This document shows positions 1-9,790 of a stretch of 64,000 bases of DNA, in pieces. The notes below the pieces were generated by a model. It ran no database searches and was not told the DNA's origin. It saw only the letters and a list, made by a program, of their open reading frames with translations. The translations under genes were made by a program, and so were the position numbers. The DNA lies in the NCBI GenBank assembly GCA_037126765.1, contig JBBCBC010000016.1:16108728-16172727 (forward strand). Direction: 5' to 3'. The DNA comes from Stenogyne calaminthoides. Lineage: Eukaryota > Streptophyta > Magnoliopsida > Lamiales > Lamiaceae. Positions within the stretch are counted from its first letter, which is position 1, and the number at the start of each line of letters is the position of its first letter.

Positions 1-79
1 TCAGATTCTTCTCTGGTTCATTTAATCAATTAAATATGTTGACTACTTTCTATATTAATAATTAACTTTCTTTTTTCAG

Positions 80-1687
80 GATGAAAACCGCTATTCGGTT
101 AGCAGAGGTTCTCACAAGAACCTTAAAAGAGCAGAGCGAGCTAGAGTGATGGTCAACAAGATACCAGGTTAATAGTTATTATCCACCTTTCTCAAAAGGT
201 TATCTTCAAGTAAAACTTATTAGTCAATCGTAAATATTAGTATGAACAGATGAGTTCAAAGAAACCCGTAATCAACGTATGCATTTTCTTTTCATTCATT
301 TATCTAACAGCTTTGGTGGAATCGCTCTTATTCAAGACTAAGTACTGGGAAGAAGAAAGAAAAAAGGTGTTCTTGTATGATGAGGTATACTTTCATCTGG
401 ATAGCTATTTAAATAATGGTTCTTGTAAGTGCTATGAATATATTTTCACAGGGACGAGGGACAAGAAAGAATTAGCTAAAGATAACTTAGAAATGGTGAA
501 AATCAATTCTAATGAAAATATAGCAACCAGATTACTCTTCACTTCTTCAGCAATCTGAAATTATCATAATATGATATTATTGACTATCATATGACCACAC
601 ATGGGGGGTGTTTTTGAAATATTATAAGCGATTATAGTCACCTAGAATTATGTGTATAAGTAACTTTGATTGTTTTTTTCAAATTGAATGATTCTACTTA
701 AATTAATCATCTACAATCCATACTTTGAATTTTGAAAGGGGTATGCTTCTACCTGATTGACTAATATTATACTCTATTCAAATATTTTACCAAACACTCA
801 ACATCTACTTTACACAAATTTTGCAAACACTTCACTATTAAGCAATTTTTTCTCATAATCACTAAATTAAATCACTTCCTTAAATCATACTCCCTCCATC
901 CTGTTTTAGATTGTCTATTCACTGTTTGGCTCGTGTTTTAGCGAGTGAGTTGTTTATTAGTATTTGAAATGATAAAGAGATTTTTAAGATGGGGTGTGAT
1001 AGTCCTACCCCTCATCTATCCTACACCTCCTTAAAAGTCATATTGTTATTTCATATACTAATAAGCAATTGGTTCGCTAAAACACGAGCCAAATAGTGAA
1101 TGGGCAATCTAAAACAGGACGAAGGGAGTAATTTTTTGCAAAGCACCCCCATACATTTGGCTCATTCTTACGAAGGAAACTTTTGGACTCAGGTTCCTCT
1201 ACTAGCAATGCTTGAAGAGTACAATATGTTGATGAATGAAAAGGACGAGGAAAAACAAAGACAAAGGGTAGTTTTCTTCAATAGTGTTGCATTCTCATTC
1301 ACTAGTTCAAAAATAAACTCACCTTAGGATATATAGTTAGATCTGAAAATAATATATGATATTGCATCTCTCGTATAGGTACAGAAGAAGGCACAAAGTA
1401 AATCAGTACCTGAGCATGAAGGCCCATTTGGATCAAGGCCAGGCACAAGTAGCCATCGACTTTCTGATAAAAACTCGAACGGAGGCTATGGCAGTGAAAG
1501 CCCTCTTAATAGAAAACTTTCCATTACACCAAACAGCATCAATTCACCTTCTCAAGGGATATCTTTCATAAAGGGGGGAAAGAAAACACATGGTCAAAGA
1601 GCATACAATCAGAAAGGATTTCCTCATCATCTCAGAGAAGATGCAATTTCAGTTGTCTCATCATTTTCTGGCCCCTTCTCACCTTAG
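80..1687 (+). CDS. MAP65: 65-kDa microtubule-associated protein (MAP65/PRC1/Ase1 family), last four exons
   Basis: Four exons can be joined: 80-167, 311-384, 1193-1267 and 1379-1687 (TAG stop at 1685-1687); earlier exons lie off the left edge. Each junction has AG/GT borders and the reading phases agree. Exon 80-167 encodes NRYSVSRGSHKNLKRAERAR, the conserved stretch just after the MAP65 microtubule-binding region. The next two exons give KTKYWEEERKKVFLYDE and VPLLAMLEEYNMLM, also family hallmarks. The last exon is a basic, Ser/Pro-rich tail of about 100 residues with FGSRP and several S-P sites, as in MAP65 C-termini, which are usually phosphorylated. Family members are homodimers that cross-link antiparallel microtubules in the phragmoplast and cortex. 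I see no lesion. The 808-bp intron before exon 1193-1267 contains a MITE. The family call is firm; the paralogue number cannot be set from the tail alone. Confidence 0.9.
890..1128. mobile_element. Stowaway-type MITE in a MAP65 intron
   Basis: A 239-bp element with long terminal inverted repeats of about 55 bp. It begins CTCCCTCCATCC, and the right end reads CTCCCTTCGTCC on the opposite strand. It is flanked by TA on both sides (888-889 and 1129-1130), the Tc1/mariner target duplication. No coding capacity. The two ends are nearly identical, so the insertion looks fairly recent. Confidence 0.9.
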
Positions 1688-1910
1688 GATTATAGAATAC
1701 AAGTGAATAGTTAATTCAAAATTGTATCATCAGTTTCTGGCCTTTCATAACTAACGCAAATGAATAAAAAGCATTTCTAGTTTTTTTTTCCAGAATTTAA
1801 ACACTACATTGGCACATAATGCATTGTTAAAAACAACAGCATAAATAAATCGGCATGAACCAATAGATGCTATCTTATAATAAAGAGCCACAAGTAAAGT
1901 TTTCAGATTA

Positions 1911-2216
1911 AAATTGCAGGGATTGGTAAAATTCGAACCGCATATTATAGAAATGCCGACCTATAAGAAATGTTTTCTTCAACTATTTCACATCCTTCAC
2001 AATCAAACCAAAAACATGAACAGAAATCCAACTGAACTTCTGAAAGAAAGCGTCAATTCGAATTAAAATTACAAGGATTGGTAAAAATTGAACAGCATAT
2101 TCTAGAAACGTTGACCTATCAGAATTGATTTCTTTCAACTATTTCACACCCTTCACAACCAAAAACCAAAATCACCACAACAAACTAACTGAATTTCGGA
2201 AAGAAAGCGTCAATTG
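1911..2216 (-). repeat. Tandem duplication of the 3' end of the NF-YC13-like gene
   Basis: Two direct copies of about 150 bp abut at about 2060. The inner copy (about 2060-2216) contains the last codons and 3' UTR of the minus-strand gene. The outer copy (1911-2059) repeats them with substitutions. The gene's C-terminal SIDAFFPKFS is matched outside by a readable RIDAFFQKFS followed by tryptophan. Only the inner copy is used as coding sequence. Confidence 0.8.
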
Positions 2217-2598
2217 AACGAGTGGCAAAAGGAACACGATTCTTATCTGGACGCGATTGAGTTGCCTTTTTCGGAGCATTTTGTTCTGACGACTGAGGAG
2301 GCATCGGGAGAGAATCGAGCAGAAAATCGGCCGTCGGACGGTGTCTTTTAGCAGCGGCGCGTAAGTGCTCGATCCTTACGGTTCTTTTCTTCTTCTCCAT
2401 CGCAACAGACGCCGATTTCTCGGCGAGGAACTGGAGGAAAAGCTCGGTGGAGGCAGCGACGAGAAATAGGGCTTCGGAGTTGACCCTGTTGACGTCCTTG
2501 TCGAGCTTCATTATGTTCTTCACTCGGCGAGTGGGGATCTCGAGCTTGCGTTGCTCGTCAATGGCTGTAGGGTTTTCTTCTTCCTGTCGCTCTGCCAT
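2185..2598 (-). CDS. NF-YC13: Histone-fold protein, NF-YC13-like / DNA polymerase epsilon small subunit type
   Basis: Intact single-exon frame of 137 residues. Residues about 24-100 form a histone fold of the NF-YC/Dpb3/CHRAC class: RRVKNIMKLDKDVNRVNSEA, then STELFLQFLAEKS, then a basic EKKKRTV with IEHLRAAAKRHRPTADFLLD. This matches what I recall of Arabidopsis NF-YC13 closely, including the short acidic N-terminus and a C-terminal SIDAFF motif resembling a PCNA-interaction box without its glutamine. Proteins of this class pair with a Dpb4-like histone fold and serve the replicative polymerase epsilon or chromatin remodellers; the classical CCAAT-binding role is less likely. It converges on the MAP65 gene. 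The start at 2598 is the only methionine upstream of the fold. Replication-type promoter sites lie 90-125 bp upstream. Confidence 0.85.
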   Translation of the reverse strand: MAERQEEENPTAIDEQRKLEIPTRRVKNIMKLDKDVNRVNSEALFLVAASTELFLQFLAEKSASVAMEKKKRTVRIEHLRAAAKRHRPTADFLLDSLPMPPQSSEQNAPKKATQSRPDKNRVPFATRSIDAFFPKFS

Positions 2599-2687
2599 AC
2601 CAAGGTTTTGAGTTTTCGTGATTAGAGTAGTGGTGTTTTGTTTGATTTTTATGTTTTAAATGCTTTGTGTAGCCGGGGTTGGGATCT

Positions 2688-2722
2688 GGCGGGAAGGGGA
2701 AATTTCAAGGCTTTCTTCCCGC
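2688..2722 (-). promoter_or_regulatory. Pair of E2F-like sites upstream of the NF-YC13-like gene
   Basis: GGCGGGAA at 2688-2695 and TTCCCGC at 2716-2722 form an inverted pair. They lie 90-125 bp upstream of the minus-strand start codon. Both fit the plant E2F consensus TTSSCGSS in one orientation (the second by 7 bases). E2F control would suit a replication factor; binding is inferred. Confidence 0.5.
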
Positions 2723-3605
2723 TATAAGATTGGATGTGTGATGCTCCTTTATCCCGAATTTAGGGAATGTTTGCAAAAATTTATAAGTGATTATACTCAT
2801 CTATAATTATGTACATGAGCAATTTGAAGTATTTGTAAACTCTAAATGTAGGTGAAAAATATTTATTTTAAAATCTATTAGACATAATTTTTTTTTTTTA
2901 AAAATTAAGAATTGGACCTATGCAATACACAGTTATAATTACACAATTAATTTAAATTAGATTTTTATAAGTATTCGTATTAAAATATTTTTTCATTCTG
3001 AAAAGACGGTATTTTTTTTATAGAGAAAATATTAATCTCTCATAAAATTTAAAGTTAATATAAAATGAAAATTTTTGTTGTTGTTGAAAAATTCAAATAA
3101 AAGTTTAGGTTTTGTAGGAAAGGGAGATAAGAGAAATAAATTTTATTCAACCAATCTTGACTTTGATCATCTTTATCTTTTTTTAATTTGAACTTTCTAT
3201 ATCATTGTCAAAATTAAAGACAAAATTTTCTTTCGCCACAAATTTTAATGATATTGAAAGTGTCATTAGAATTTTTTTCGATAAAGATTTGAAGGCAAGA
3301 AAATCAGCCACTGTATGGATCTGATAAAAAAAAAGCTTGTGATTTCGGATTTTTTGGTAGACGTTGTCTTCGATAATCTTCATGCGATTTAACATAGGTA
3401 TTTGACATTCTTCATCAAATATAACATAAGAACAGAGATTAGTAATCTTGTACGGAAATAAATATCAAGAAAACAATATAGTATATTTTAAATAAAATAG
3501 TTCTGCAATTTTAATGAGTATTGCTTTCAAAAGAAACCATTAGACCAACAGAAATTATGTAGCAATCAAATAAATCAACATGAACTATAAGAACTACAGT
3601 TTTAG
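2723..3605. other. AT-rich intergenic DNA with no recognised gene
   Basis: Low-complexity A/T-rich sequence with short homopolymers. The longest frame (70 codons on the minus strand, 3183-3395) has no family signature and skewed composition, so I do not call it a gene. Confidence 0.6.
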
Positions 3606-3900
3606 CACTAGAAAAAAATATTGATTTAACGAGGGTTTTTAAAGAGGGAAAGGAAATCTTCGTTAATTAACGAGGGTTTTAATGAGGGTTTTGATTCACG
3701 AGGGCGTCCCGAGGGCTTTCAAGAGGGTTCAGAATTCACGAGGGCCTTGCCCTCGCCAATTTTGACCTGTCAATTCACGAGGGCACAAAACCCTCGGCAA
3801 ATTGCGTCGGACTGGTCCGCGGGGAACAAAACCCTCGCCAATGTCGCATGCAGTTTAACGAGGGTCCACCACCCTCGCCAATTTTGAACTGTTGTAATCC
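3606..3900. mobile_element. CACTA (En/Spm) transposon end, left
   Basis: Starts with CACTAGAAAA and continues TTGATTTAACGAGGG. The reverse strand of the segment ending at 43114 starts CACTACAAAG and continues TTGATTTAACAAGGG, so the two are an imperfect inverted terminal repeat of about 40 bp. Inside this end, ACGAGGG/CCCTCG motifs recur many times in both orientations, as expected of the subterminal transposase-binding repeats of CACTA elements. The 3-bp flank is TAG, whereas the other end is flanked by AAC, so no target duplication supports the two ends being one insertion. Confidence 0.7.
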
Positions 3901-4830
3901 GACTCGACGTGCCTGTAACAAAACCAGGATTCCTAATCGACTCACCAAAGGCGGCAATGGTCTGCAGGTCCTTATTATAAACCACTGCACCCACAGCAAA
4001 TGACGCCTTACTCTCATCAAATCTGGCGTCCACCTTCATCACATTATCTCTGAATTCCAACGTTCTGTCCCAGCGAGGTAAGACCGATGTAAGCGCCGTA
4101 GTAATGGCCGAGATGGTACTTTGCGCAGCAGCATGATCATGGTAATATCTTAACGCCCATTCCGCTGAAATAACCTTTGTACAGCCTTTGCACGTCCCAT
4201 GTTTGATATCACACTGTTCCCGCCAATACCCCCAACAAAGCATTGCAACCTCTTCCAAAGATATGATGCTGCTGTCTTTAATCCAATGCAGTAAATCCCG
4301 AATATTTATCATACCCAGGTGTTTAATATGACACCACAAGTGATGCTTCTTCCAAATATCTCTAATGGCAGGGCAAAATAAAAATACATGGAGTGTATCC
4401 GCACTCGAGAACCCACACATGATGCATCTCGGAGAACATGGTACATATGATGCCGCATCAAATTTCCTTCTGTCGCCACAAAGTTACGAGACATCTTCCA
4501 AATAAAAACTCTCACCTTCGGTGGAATCATCAATCCCCAAATTTTAGTCCACTAACTTTCCTCAATGTTAGTGTTGAATCAACTCATCATCCCATGAACC
4601 ATCTGTCGTGATAAACCTAGAAACAACTGAACCAGACGTAATTCTCGATGAAATACGACCTCCATCTAATCACGGAATACCCTAACCATTGATCCGTCCT
4701 TGATATTCTAACGTATCCCTAGATCAATTAAGTCTTTGCTCCAACATAGAGATCGCCAAACATACGAAGACCCAGATCTTGCTTCAGCCTCCAAAGCATC
4801 AACGTGCTTAAAGTATCGTGCCTTAAAGAG
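3770..4830 (-). pseudogene. LINE (non-LTR) reverse transcriptase C-terminal remnant: zf-RVT plus RNase H-like domain
   Basis: Read on the minus strand from 4830 downward. The first part resembles the end of a plant LINE reverse transcriptase (LKARYFKH then SSYVWRSLCWSKDLI). Next comes PPKVRVFIWKMSRN (4309-4533 frame), the start of the zinc-binding zf-RVT domain. After a frameshift, CGFSSADTLHVFLFCP completes its CxxC-H-C ligands, and KVDARFDESKASFAVGAVV is the start of an RNase H-like fold (RVT_3). The frame runs into the CACTA subterminal repeats and stops at 3770. The 5' side is cut by the gypsy LTR beginning at 4832. It is either an old LINE fragment or coding sequence picked up by the CACTA element. 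Confidence 0.75.
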
Positions 4831-4831
4831 G

Positions 4832-5548
4832 TGTTGTACCAAGGATAAAACCATTCTCGAAAAGGGTTTGATATCCATAGTCAGTTATCCACCATCCCTC
4901 CGGGTACATTGATCGGGAAATCGATGATCCAAGGGAAATCACATCTAGACCATCTACATGCCCGACTTAGGGGTATTATGCTCCCGATCACCATTGGCAG
5001 GTCGTGGGGGCGACTTGTACGGGGGTTCCTCAGGAGAGTGAGCGACTTCAGAAATAGCATGAGAACTTCAGGTCGCCAATCAATGAGCCAGATCGTCCAT
5101 CTTCTAGCGACCTCCACAGGTGGTCGTAGGTCGTAGATATGGAATGGATTCATGACAGCCAAGGTAGCGGATTTTCAGGAGATAAATATGGAAGGCGTAT
5201 CTATTAGAGAAGATCCCGCCCCGAGTTGCGGGATTTCCTTCTCAAGATAGCTTGTCCAGCAGCCGGCCCCCGAGGGCCACTCGAGAAAGCCCATGAGGCT
5301 CTTTGACCTAATTTGTAATCTATAAATATTAGTTGTGTAACACAATGTAAAGGATCGAAAAATCTTAGCTCTTAGGCATATACATATTATACAAAAACCT
5401 GGCTTGGACGCCCTCGGACGTAGTCTATTTTACAGACGAACCGGGTCACCAAATATCTTGTTTCATTTATCTACTTTGATCGCCTTCTTCGTATTATCAA
5501 GCTGTGAATTATTGTTCGTTCGATCCAAAATATAAACCGGATACAACA
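4832..5548 (+). mobile_element. LTR of a Ty3/gypsy-type retrotransposon
   Basis: About 717 bp with perfect short inverted ends (TGTTGTA at 4832 and TACAACA at 5548). A TATA box (TATAAATA, 5321-5328) is correctly placed for the LTR promoter, and a primer-binding-like sequence follows directly. It interrupts the LINE remnant. No partner LTR is visible in the window. Confidence 0.75.
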
Positions 5549-6299
5549 ATTGGCCGTCTGTGGGAATTCTTTCTACATAATTTCATAAATTCATAAGGAG
5601 ACTCACTCGATCTGAAACCCATTTTGCAAATGGCGATCAATCAAGGTAATGCTATTGGAAACGAAACGGACGCTCGCGACGGTGTCGAGGCATCCCTGAG
5701 CTCTCGACACACCCTCCGGGAGGCCCCGATAGTCACTCCTGGTTGGTGGAATTTTGTTCAGACACTAGAGGACGCAAAGGCCATTATGACCGTCCTCAAC
5801 AGGAAGCGCCTTGTTTTCGATGGCGAAGAAGAACAACCCTGGTCAAAAAGACCACTCATGATGTTGGGACTTCAAAGGGTAAGGGCATCCTAATCAGAAA
5901 GGGACGTTCAGCGGGCCAACTGACCTACGATCTGACGAAACACGCCATCATCCGAAACCGTCGACTCCAGGAGAAGCCAACGGGGTCAAACACTATGTTT
6001 AACCGCCTCAAGGATCAAGGGACTCAGAAAGCCCCAATGGCCATCGAGGACGAGGCTCAGTCCCAACCTCGGCATGCAGACCAAGTGCAGCGCGATCTCG
6101 CTCTAGCTCTGAATATGCACCATGGAGAAGTGCTAATAGGTTCGGCTATCCAACATGGCGGTAGATAGGTGGCCTTCCCCTCGAGGGATCATCGCGATGT
6201 CCAGGTCACGACATTGGCCCGGACATTTCAGCAACTCCTCAAATGAGTGGAAAATCAGAATGGGCCAGTGAGGATAGACAATAACCTCATCGTCACAAA
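5549..6299 (+). pseudogene. Primer-binding region and gag N-terminus of the gypsy element, truncated
   Basis: ATTGGCCGTCTGTGGGAA (5549-5566) right after the LTR resembles the TTGGCGCCGTCTGTGGGAA class of primer-binding site seen in plant Ty3/gypsy elements. A gag-like frame starts at 5624 (MAINQGNAIG, 89 codons) and shifts into a second frame (5743-6168), so it is broken. It is cut off at 6299, where the family B copia LTR begins. No protease, reverse transcriptase or integrase remains. Confidence 0.6.
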
Positions 6300-7199
6300 T
6301 GTTAGTGTTAGTGTCCTAGAGGTAATCTATTGTAAGGACATAATACTCGATGATATTCAATTTAATTTAATATTATAGTTCATTTAATATTAATGTATGG
6401 CAATACACTTGTTTGAACATTATGTTTGATTGTTTGCATTTATTAATGCAAGTGTTCCCATGAGTCATTATTGTCTTTGAGGTTGTGAGAACTCAGATGA
6501 CTTAAGCATGATTCTCAAATAGCCCCGATCAAGGATCATCAAGAATGGGATATTGATGATGCAATTGAGATTGGTGTGCGATCAGCATCATACTCTTAGA
6601 GAGTGTAGTAAGATCTCACTTAGTACGAGATACTAGGTATCTCATGATGGATGCACAGATACCTTAGAGGGTATTGGTATACCCATCCGAGAAACTGTTT
6701 GATATAGTTCCACTATATGTGTCTACGGGTATCTCGGTTAGTGTGAGCAATACGATACTCCTTTGACTTGAGGTCAATATGCACGACATGTGTGGAGTGA
6801 TGAACTTTGACCATGACCGACTTTTGCATCCTTCCAGAGTTTTTTGCACTTTTAGTCCCACAGGACACGCCTCCTCACGCTTTTGGTCCCAAAGCCAAAA
6901 ATTTTGACATTTTTGGTCCCACCGTTAATTTTTCTGTGAAATCTATTAGCACTTTTGGTCACATAGGATTTTGGTCAACCCTAGGCGCGTGAACTCGTTT
7001 TTTGAGGGAAAAATTTGACACTTTTGGTCCCATAGGATTTTTTCCCTCATTTTTTTCATGAAAAATTTCAGATTTGTGGTAGGAAAATGTAGCTTTTGGA
7101 GGGAATTTTTTCCCTTTCCGGAGGGAAAAACTGGAGCCATATACACCTATATGTGTGCTGCAAAACACTTAATCATTCATTCATACATAGCATCAAAAA

Positions 7200-7583
7200 A
7201 TGAGCATGAGTAAAGATGGAGCTTCATCATCCTCTACAACACAAAAATGGGCACATCACCTTGTCTGTTATTGTGGTAAACCAACTGTCACTTATGTGTC
7301 TCAAATGCCAAGAAGTAAAGGTAGGTTGTTCCATACATGTGTTGACTCACTAAGTGGTGGCTGCAAATTTTTTGTTTGGGCAGATGAACATGAAGTGACT
7401 GAGCAAGGCAGGTTTCTTGGAATGATGGGGAGAATTGATAGCCTAATTGCTGAAAACTTGGAGCTAACTCAGAAGCTAAAGGATGCAACTCAAGGGGAAA
7501 GAAATGCAATTGAAATGAATGAAGAAATGAAGAACCAGATAATATGCATGGCTGAAGAACTCTCTAAAGTGAATCAGCTATAA
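7200..7583 (+). CDS. GRF-type zinc-finger protein with coiled-coil tail
   Basis: Intact 127-residue frame inside the Mutator-like element. Residues 23-63 form a GRF zinc finger: ligands C23, C25, C47 and C55, the signature G41-R-L-F44, and the aromatic end FFVWADE. Residues about 75-127 are a charged, heptad-like helix (IDSLIAENLELTQKL, then EEMKNQIICMAEELSKV), probably a coiled coil. GRF fingers bind single-stranded or structured nucleic acid in repair proteins, and many plant genomes have such small GRF-plus-coil proteins linked to transposons. A low-complexity Ser/Thr N-terminus precedes the finger. No catalytic domain. The role in transposition is unknown; nucleic-acid binding is inferred from the fold. 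Confidence 0.75.
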   Translation: MSMSKDGASSSSTTQKWAHHLVCYCGKPTVTYVSQMPRSKGRLFHTCVDSLSGGCKFFVWADEHEVTEQGRFLGMMGRIDSLIAENLELTQKLKDATQGERNAIEMNEEMKNQIICMAEELSKVNQL

Positions 7584-7749
7584 GTCATCCTTTTCATTGT
7601 AATAATTCTATCTTGGGCACCTACTATGTTCAAGTGGATGAGTTAAATCTAGCTAGCTATGTGTAAAAAGTCCCTGACCATATAGGGCAATATTATATCT
7701 ACTGTTTCAATGAAAACAACTTCTAAAATATCAAAATCACAAATAACAA

Positions 7750-7965
7750 TCACAAATCCCATTGTCTAAAGCAAAGTGTAAAGCACCATACAACGTACCC
7801 CAGATTACACATCAAATTATCCAAATAACCAATATCTACCTTGGTTACATCAACAAAATCAAATGCACTGATTGTGCCTCCCAAGTATCCTAAATTTCCA
7901 TTATGGTTTTTACGAAGTGCTCCCCCGTGATGCATTTTAATAGTCATAAAAAATCTGCATTTGCC
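7750..7965 (-). pseudogene. PB1-like N-terminal domain of a MuDR-type transposase, remnant
   Basis: The minus-strand frame contains MTIKMHHGGALRKN, then GYLGGTISAFDFVDVTKVDI and YLDNLMCNLGY. This matches the pattern of the PB1-like domain at the start of many plant MuDR transposases (hydrophobic strand, HHGG, YVGG, aspartate-rich turn, LGY end). It is preceded by an AG acceptor-like site (CTAATGTAG). No transposase core follows, so only the N-terminal piece survives. Confidence 0.5.
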
Positions 7966-8240
7966 TACATTAGAACAAAAAATAAAAAATCAGCATGCTC
8001 TCAGCAAGTTTCAGCATAACAATTTCAATATTTAACCACAAAAATTCAAAATTGAAGAGATGCCCAAATTTCAACATAACAATTTCAATATTTAACCACA
8101 AACGCTCAAATTATCAGCAAAATCAAAATTCCCAAATGCCCCAAATCGAAATGCACAAATGCCCTAATTATCAACAAAATCAAAATGCCCTAATTACAGA
8201 GTTTATGCCCTAATTTTCAAAATTTCGTTGAAATTGAAGA

Positions 8241-8488
8241 CTTACCATAATCGGGGGCTCCAAGGTGTAGATGATCCTTCCTTCGCAAGAAAGGTGTAAT
8301 ATATATGGCTTAGGCATCAGTTCGCGAACTCTTCTCATTGAAGAAGGTGGGCATATGTTGTCCGCTTCAGTTCCCAGTTTTGTGACGGGTCGGGGTTTTT
8401 TGAAACGGGGTGTTTTGCGACGCGGAGGGGTTGTTTGGAGAGGTGGGGTGTCTTCTACCTCAAGAGCCGCATTTTCTTGTTCCTCCAT
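8241..8488 (-). CDS. Putative first exon of the element's minus-strand gene
   Basis: Starts MEEQENAALEVEDTPP just inside the right terminal repeat. It is proline- and arginine-rich (TPPRRKTPRFKKPRP, nuclear-localisation-like). It ends at a strong donor, ATG|GTAAGT, on the minus strand. It may have been spliced to the PB1-like segment at 7965-7750, but the phases do not agree as they stand. No known domain; could be a degenerate transposase exon. Confidence 0.35.
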
Positions 8489-9440
8489 TCAACGAAACTT
8501 CACCACTAACGGTGATCGCGGCGGCGAATTGGGAGGTAAGAGGAAAATAGGGTTACACGAATTTGGGGGGAAAATTGAGTTCAGATCGATTTTTGGTGGA
8601 ATAATAGGTTCACTGTTATTGTTATTTAATTTGTTTATTTATTTTATTAATTATTGACTAATGGCGCGTGTCTTGAACGCGCAAGTTTGACGGAAAAGTA
8701 GATGGCAGTTTCAGTCGCGGGACCAAAAGTGTAAAAATTTTAGGCTTTGAGACCAAAAGCGTGAGGAGGAGTGTCTGTGGGACCAAAAGTGCAAAAAACT
8801 CCACCCTTCCATGGGTAGATATGACTTGGATTGGGTTCATCACGAAATGCATGTGCGTGGTAGTTGAGCCAAGAATAAGATTCATTCCTCAATGTGGATT
8901 TAGAGAGAATACTCATCTTCTCATCATAATTGGATCTAAGTCATCGGCTGATGCACGTCAACTCGGACTTTGTGGCCAAGTGTGACATAAGTGATCAATT
9001 AGTGATTTGAGATAAAATGTAAGTTATTTGAATAGACACTTCATCATGTTCAAGACTTAATCGAGTATTCGCGAATGAAAGAAAATTATCGTAATAGCCC
9101 ATGTTTCAGCTACAGGTAGTTCAACAATTCCTCGAAACATACCTCATATATTGAGAATATTTGATTTATTGTCTAGAGTTCCATTAAGACCGTTAGTTTG
9201 ACTAATCACTTGATATATGAGGACCTATGGGTCACACAACAAGTAACGGTTGTTTACTAATTATAGTTGATTGATTAAATATTATATTAGATATTAATAT
9301 TTAATTTATGGAAAATATAATAATAATTATATTTAGAATTAATTATTATTACTATTTAATTAAATAGAATTCTCAATAATAATATATATAATATTATTAT
9401 GGGATTTGATATATATGAGATTTAATTAAATAGAATTCCC

Positions 9441-9790
9441 AATAATAATAATAGATTTTTGATAACTGGTACTATTTTTCATCTTTGATTAATGCCAACA
9501 TTGTGATCTACTGAAACTTTTCGGAACCACCACTCTGGATCATCCTGAAGTCGCGCTCATCGCCGTCTCCATTGGGCAACATCGATCTGAAATTTTGGAT
9601 GTCTCGGACGTCGCTCCATAGTCAGTGCGACAGATTTCAACGACCGGCTTGGAGCCGCCGTTGATCTCGAGCAGGGATTTGCCGTGGCTACTTCGGAGCG
9701 GCGGCGATCCGTCGCGGCTGCTAGCAGGTCACTCCGATTCGTGCGCTTTCGGGGTTGATTTGTCGCGACTATATCGAGGGTGCTGGGCAC
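9441..9790 (+). other. Retrotransposon leader fragment, GC-rich
   Basis: Follows the truncated family B LTR. 9530-9790 is GC-rich and has small frames on both strands with no family match. The leader continues on the far side of the hAT insertion (from 10582, GCACCGACGACG). I interpret it as untranslated leader of the decayed copia element. Confidence 0.45.

Larger units (their letters stand above)
6837..8801. mobile_element. Mutator-like element (1965 bp) carrying a GRF zinc-finger gene
   Basis: Terminal inverted repeats of about 60 bp: the left end begins GAGTTTTTTGCACTTT and the right end is its reverse complement, and both contain TTTTGGTCCCA-type motifs. It is flanked by ATCCTTCCA (6828-6836) and ACCCTTCCA (8803-8811), a 9-bp Mutator-type target duplication with one mismatch. 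The intact LTR copies show the empty site. It carries one intact small gene and a broken minus-strand transposase N-terminus but no catalytic transposase, so it is non-autonomous. Confidence 0.85.
6300..9440 (+). mobile_element. 5' LTR of a decayed family B copia element, interrupted by a Mutator-like element
   Basis: 6300-6836 and 8802-9440 match the LTRs at 35658-37196 and 41107-42634, starting TGTTAGTGTTAGTGTCC. The insertion 6837-8801 sits in the middle. The last few hundred bases of the LTR and the primer-binding site are missing: homology stops near 9440, within the run of AT-rich repeats. This appears to be the 5' LTR of the element whose leader, gag and pol lie further right, to about 26640. 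Confidence 0.8.

Noticed and set aside
250..558. 102-codon frame over the MAP65 exon at 311-384
   Set aside because: It reads through intron on both sides; only 311-384 is exon, fixed by splice sites and family conservation.
4881..5162. Frames on both strands within the gypsy LTR
   Set aside because: The LTR has clear ends and a TATA box; the frames overlap antiparallel and match nothing.
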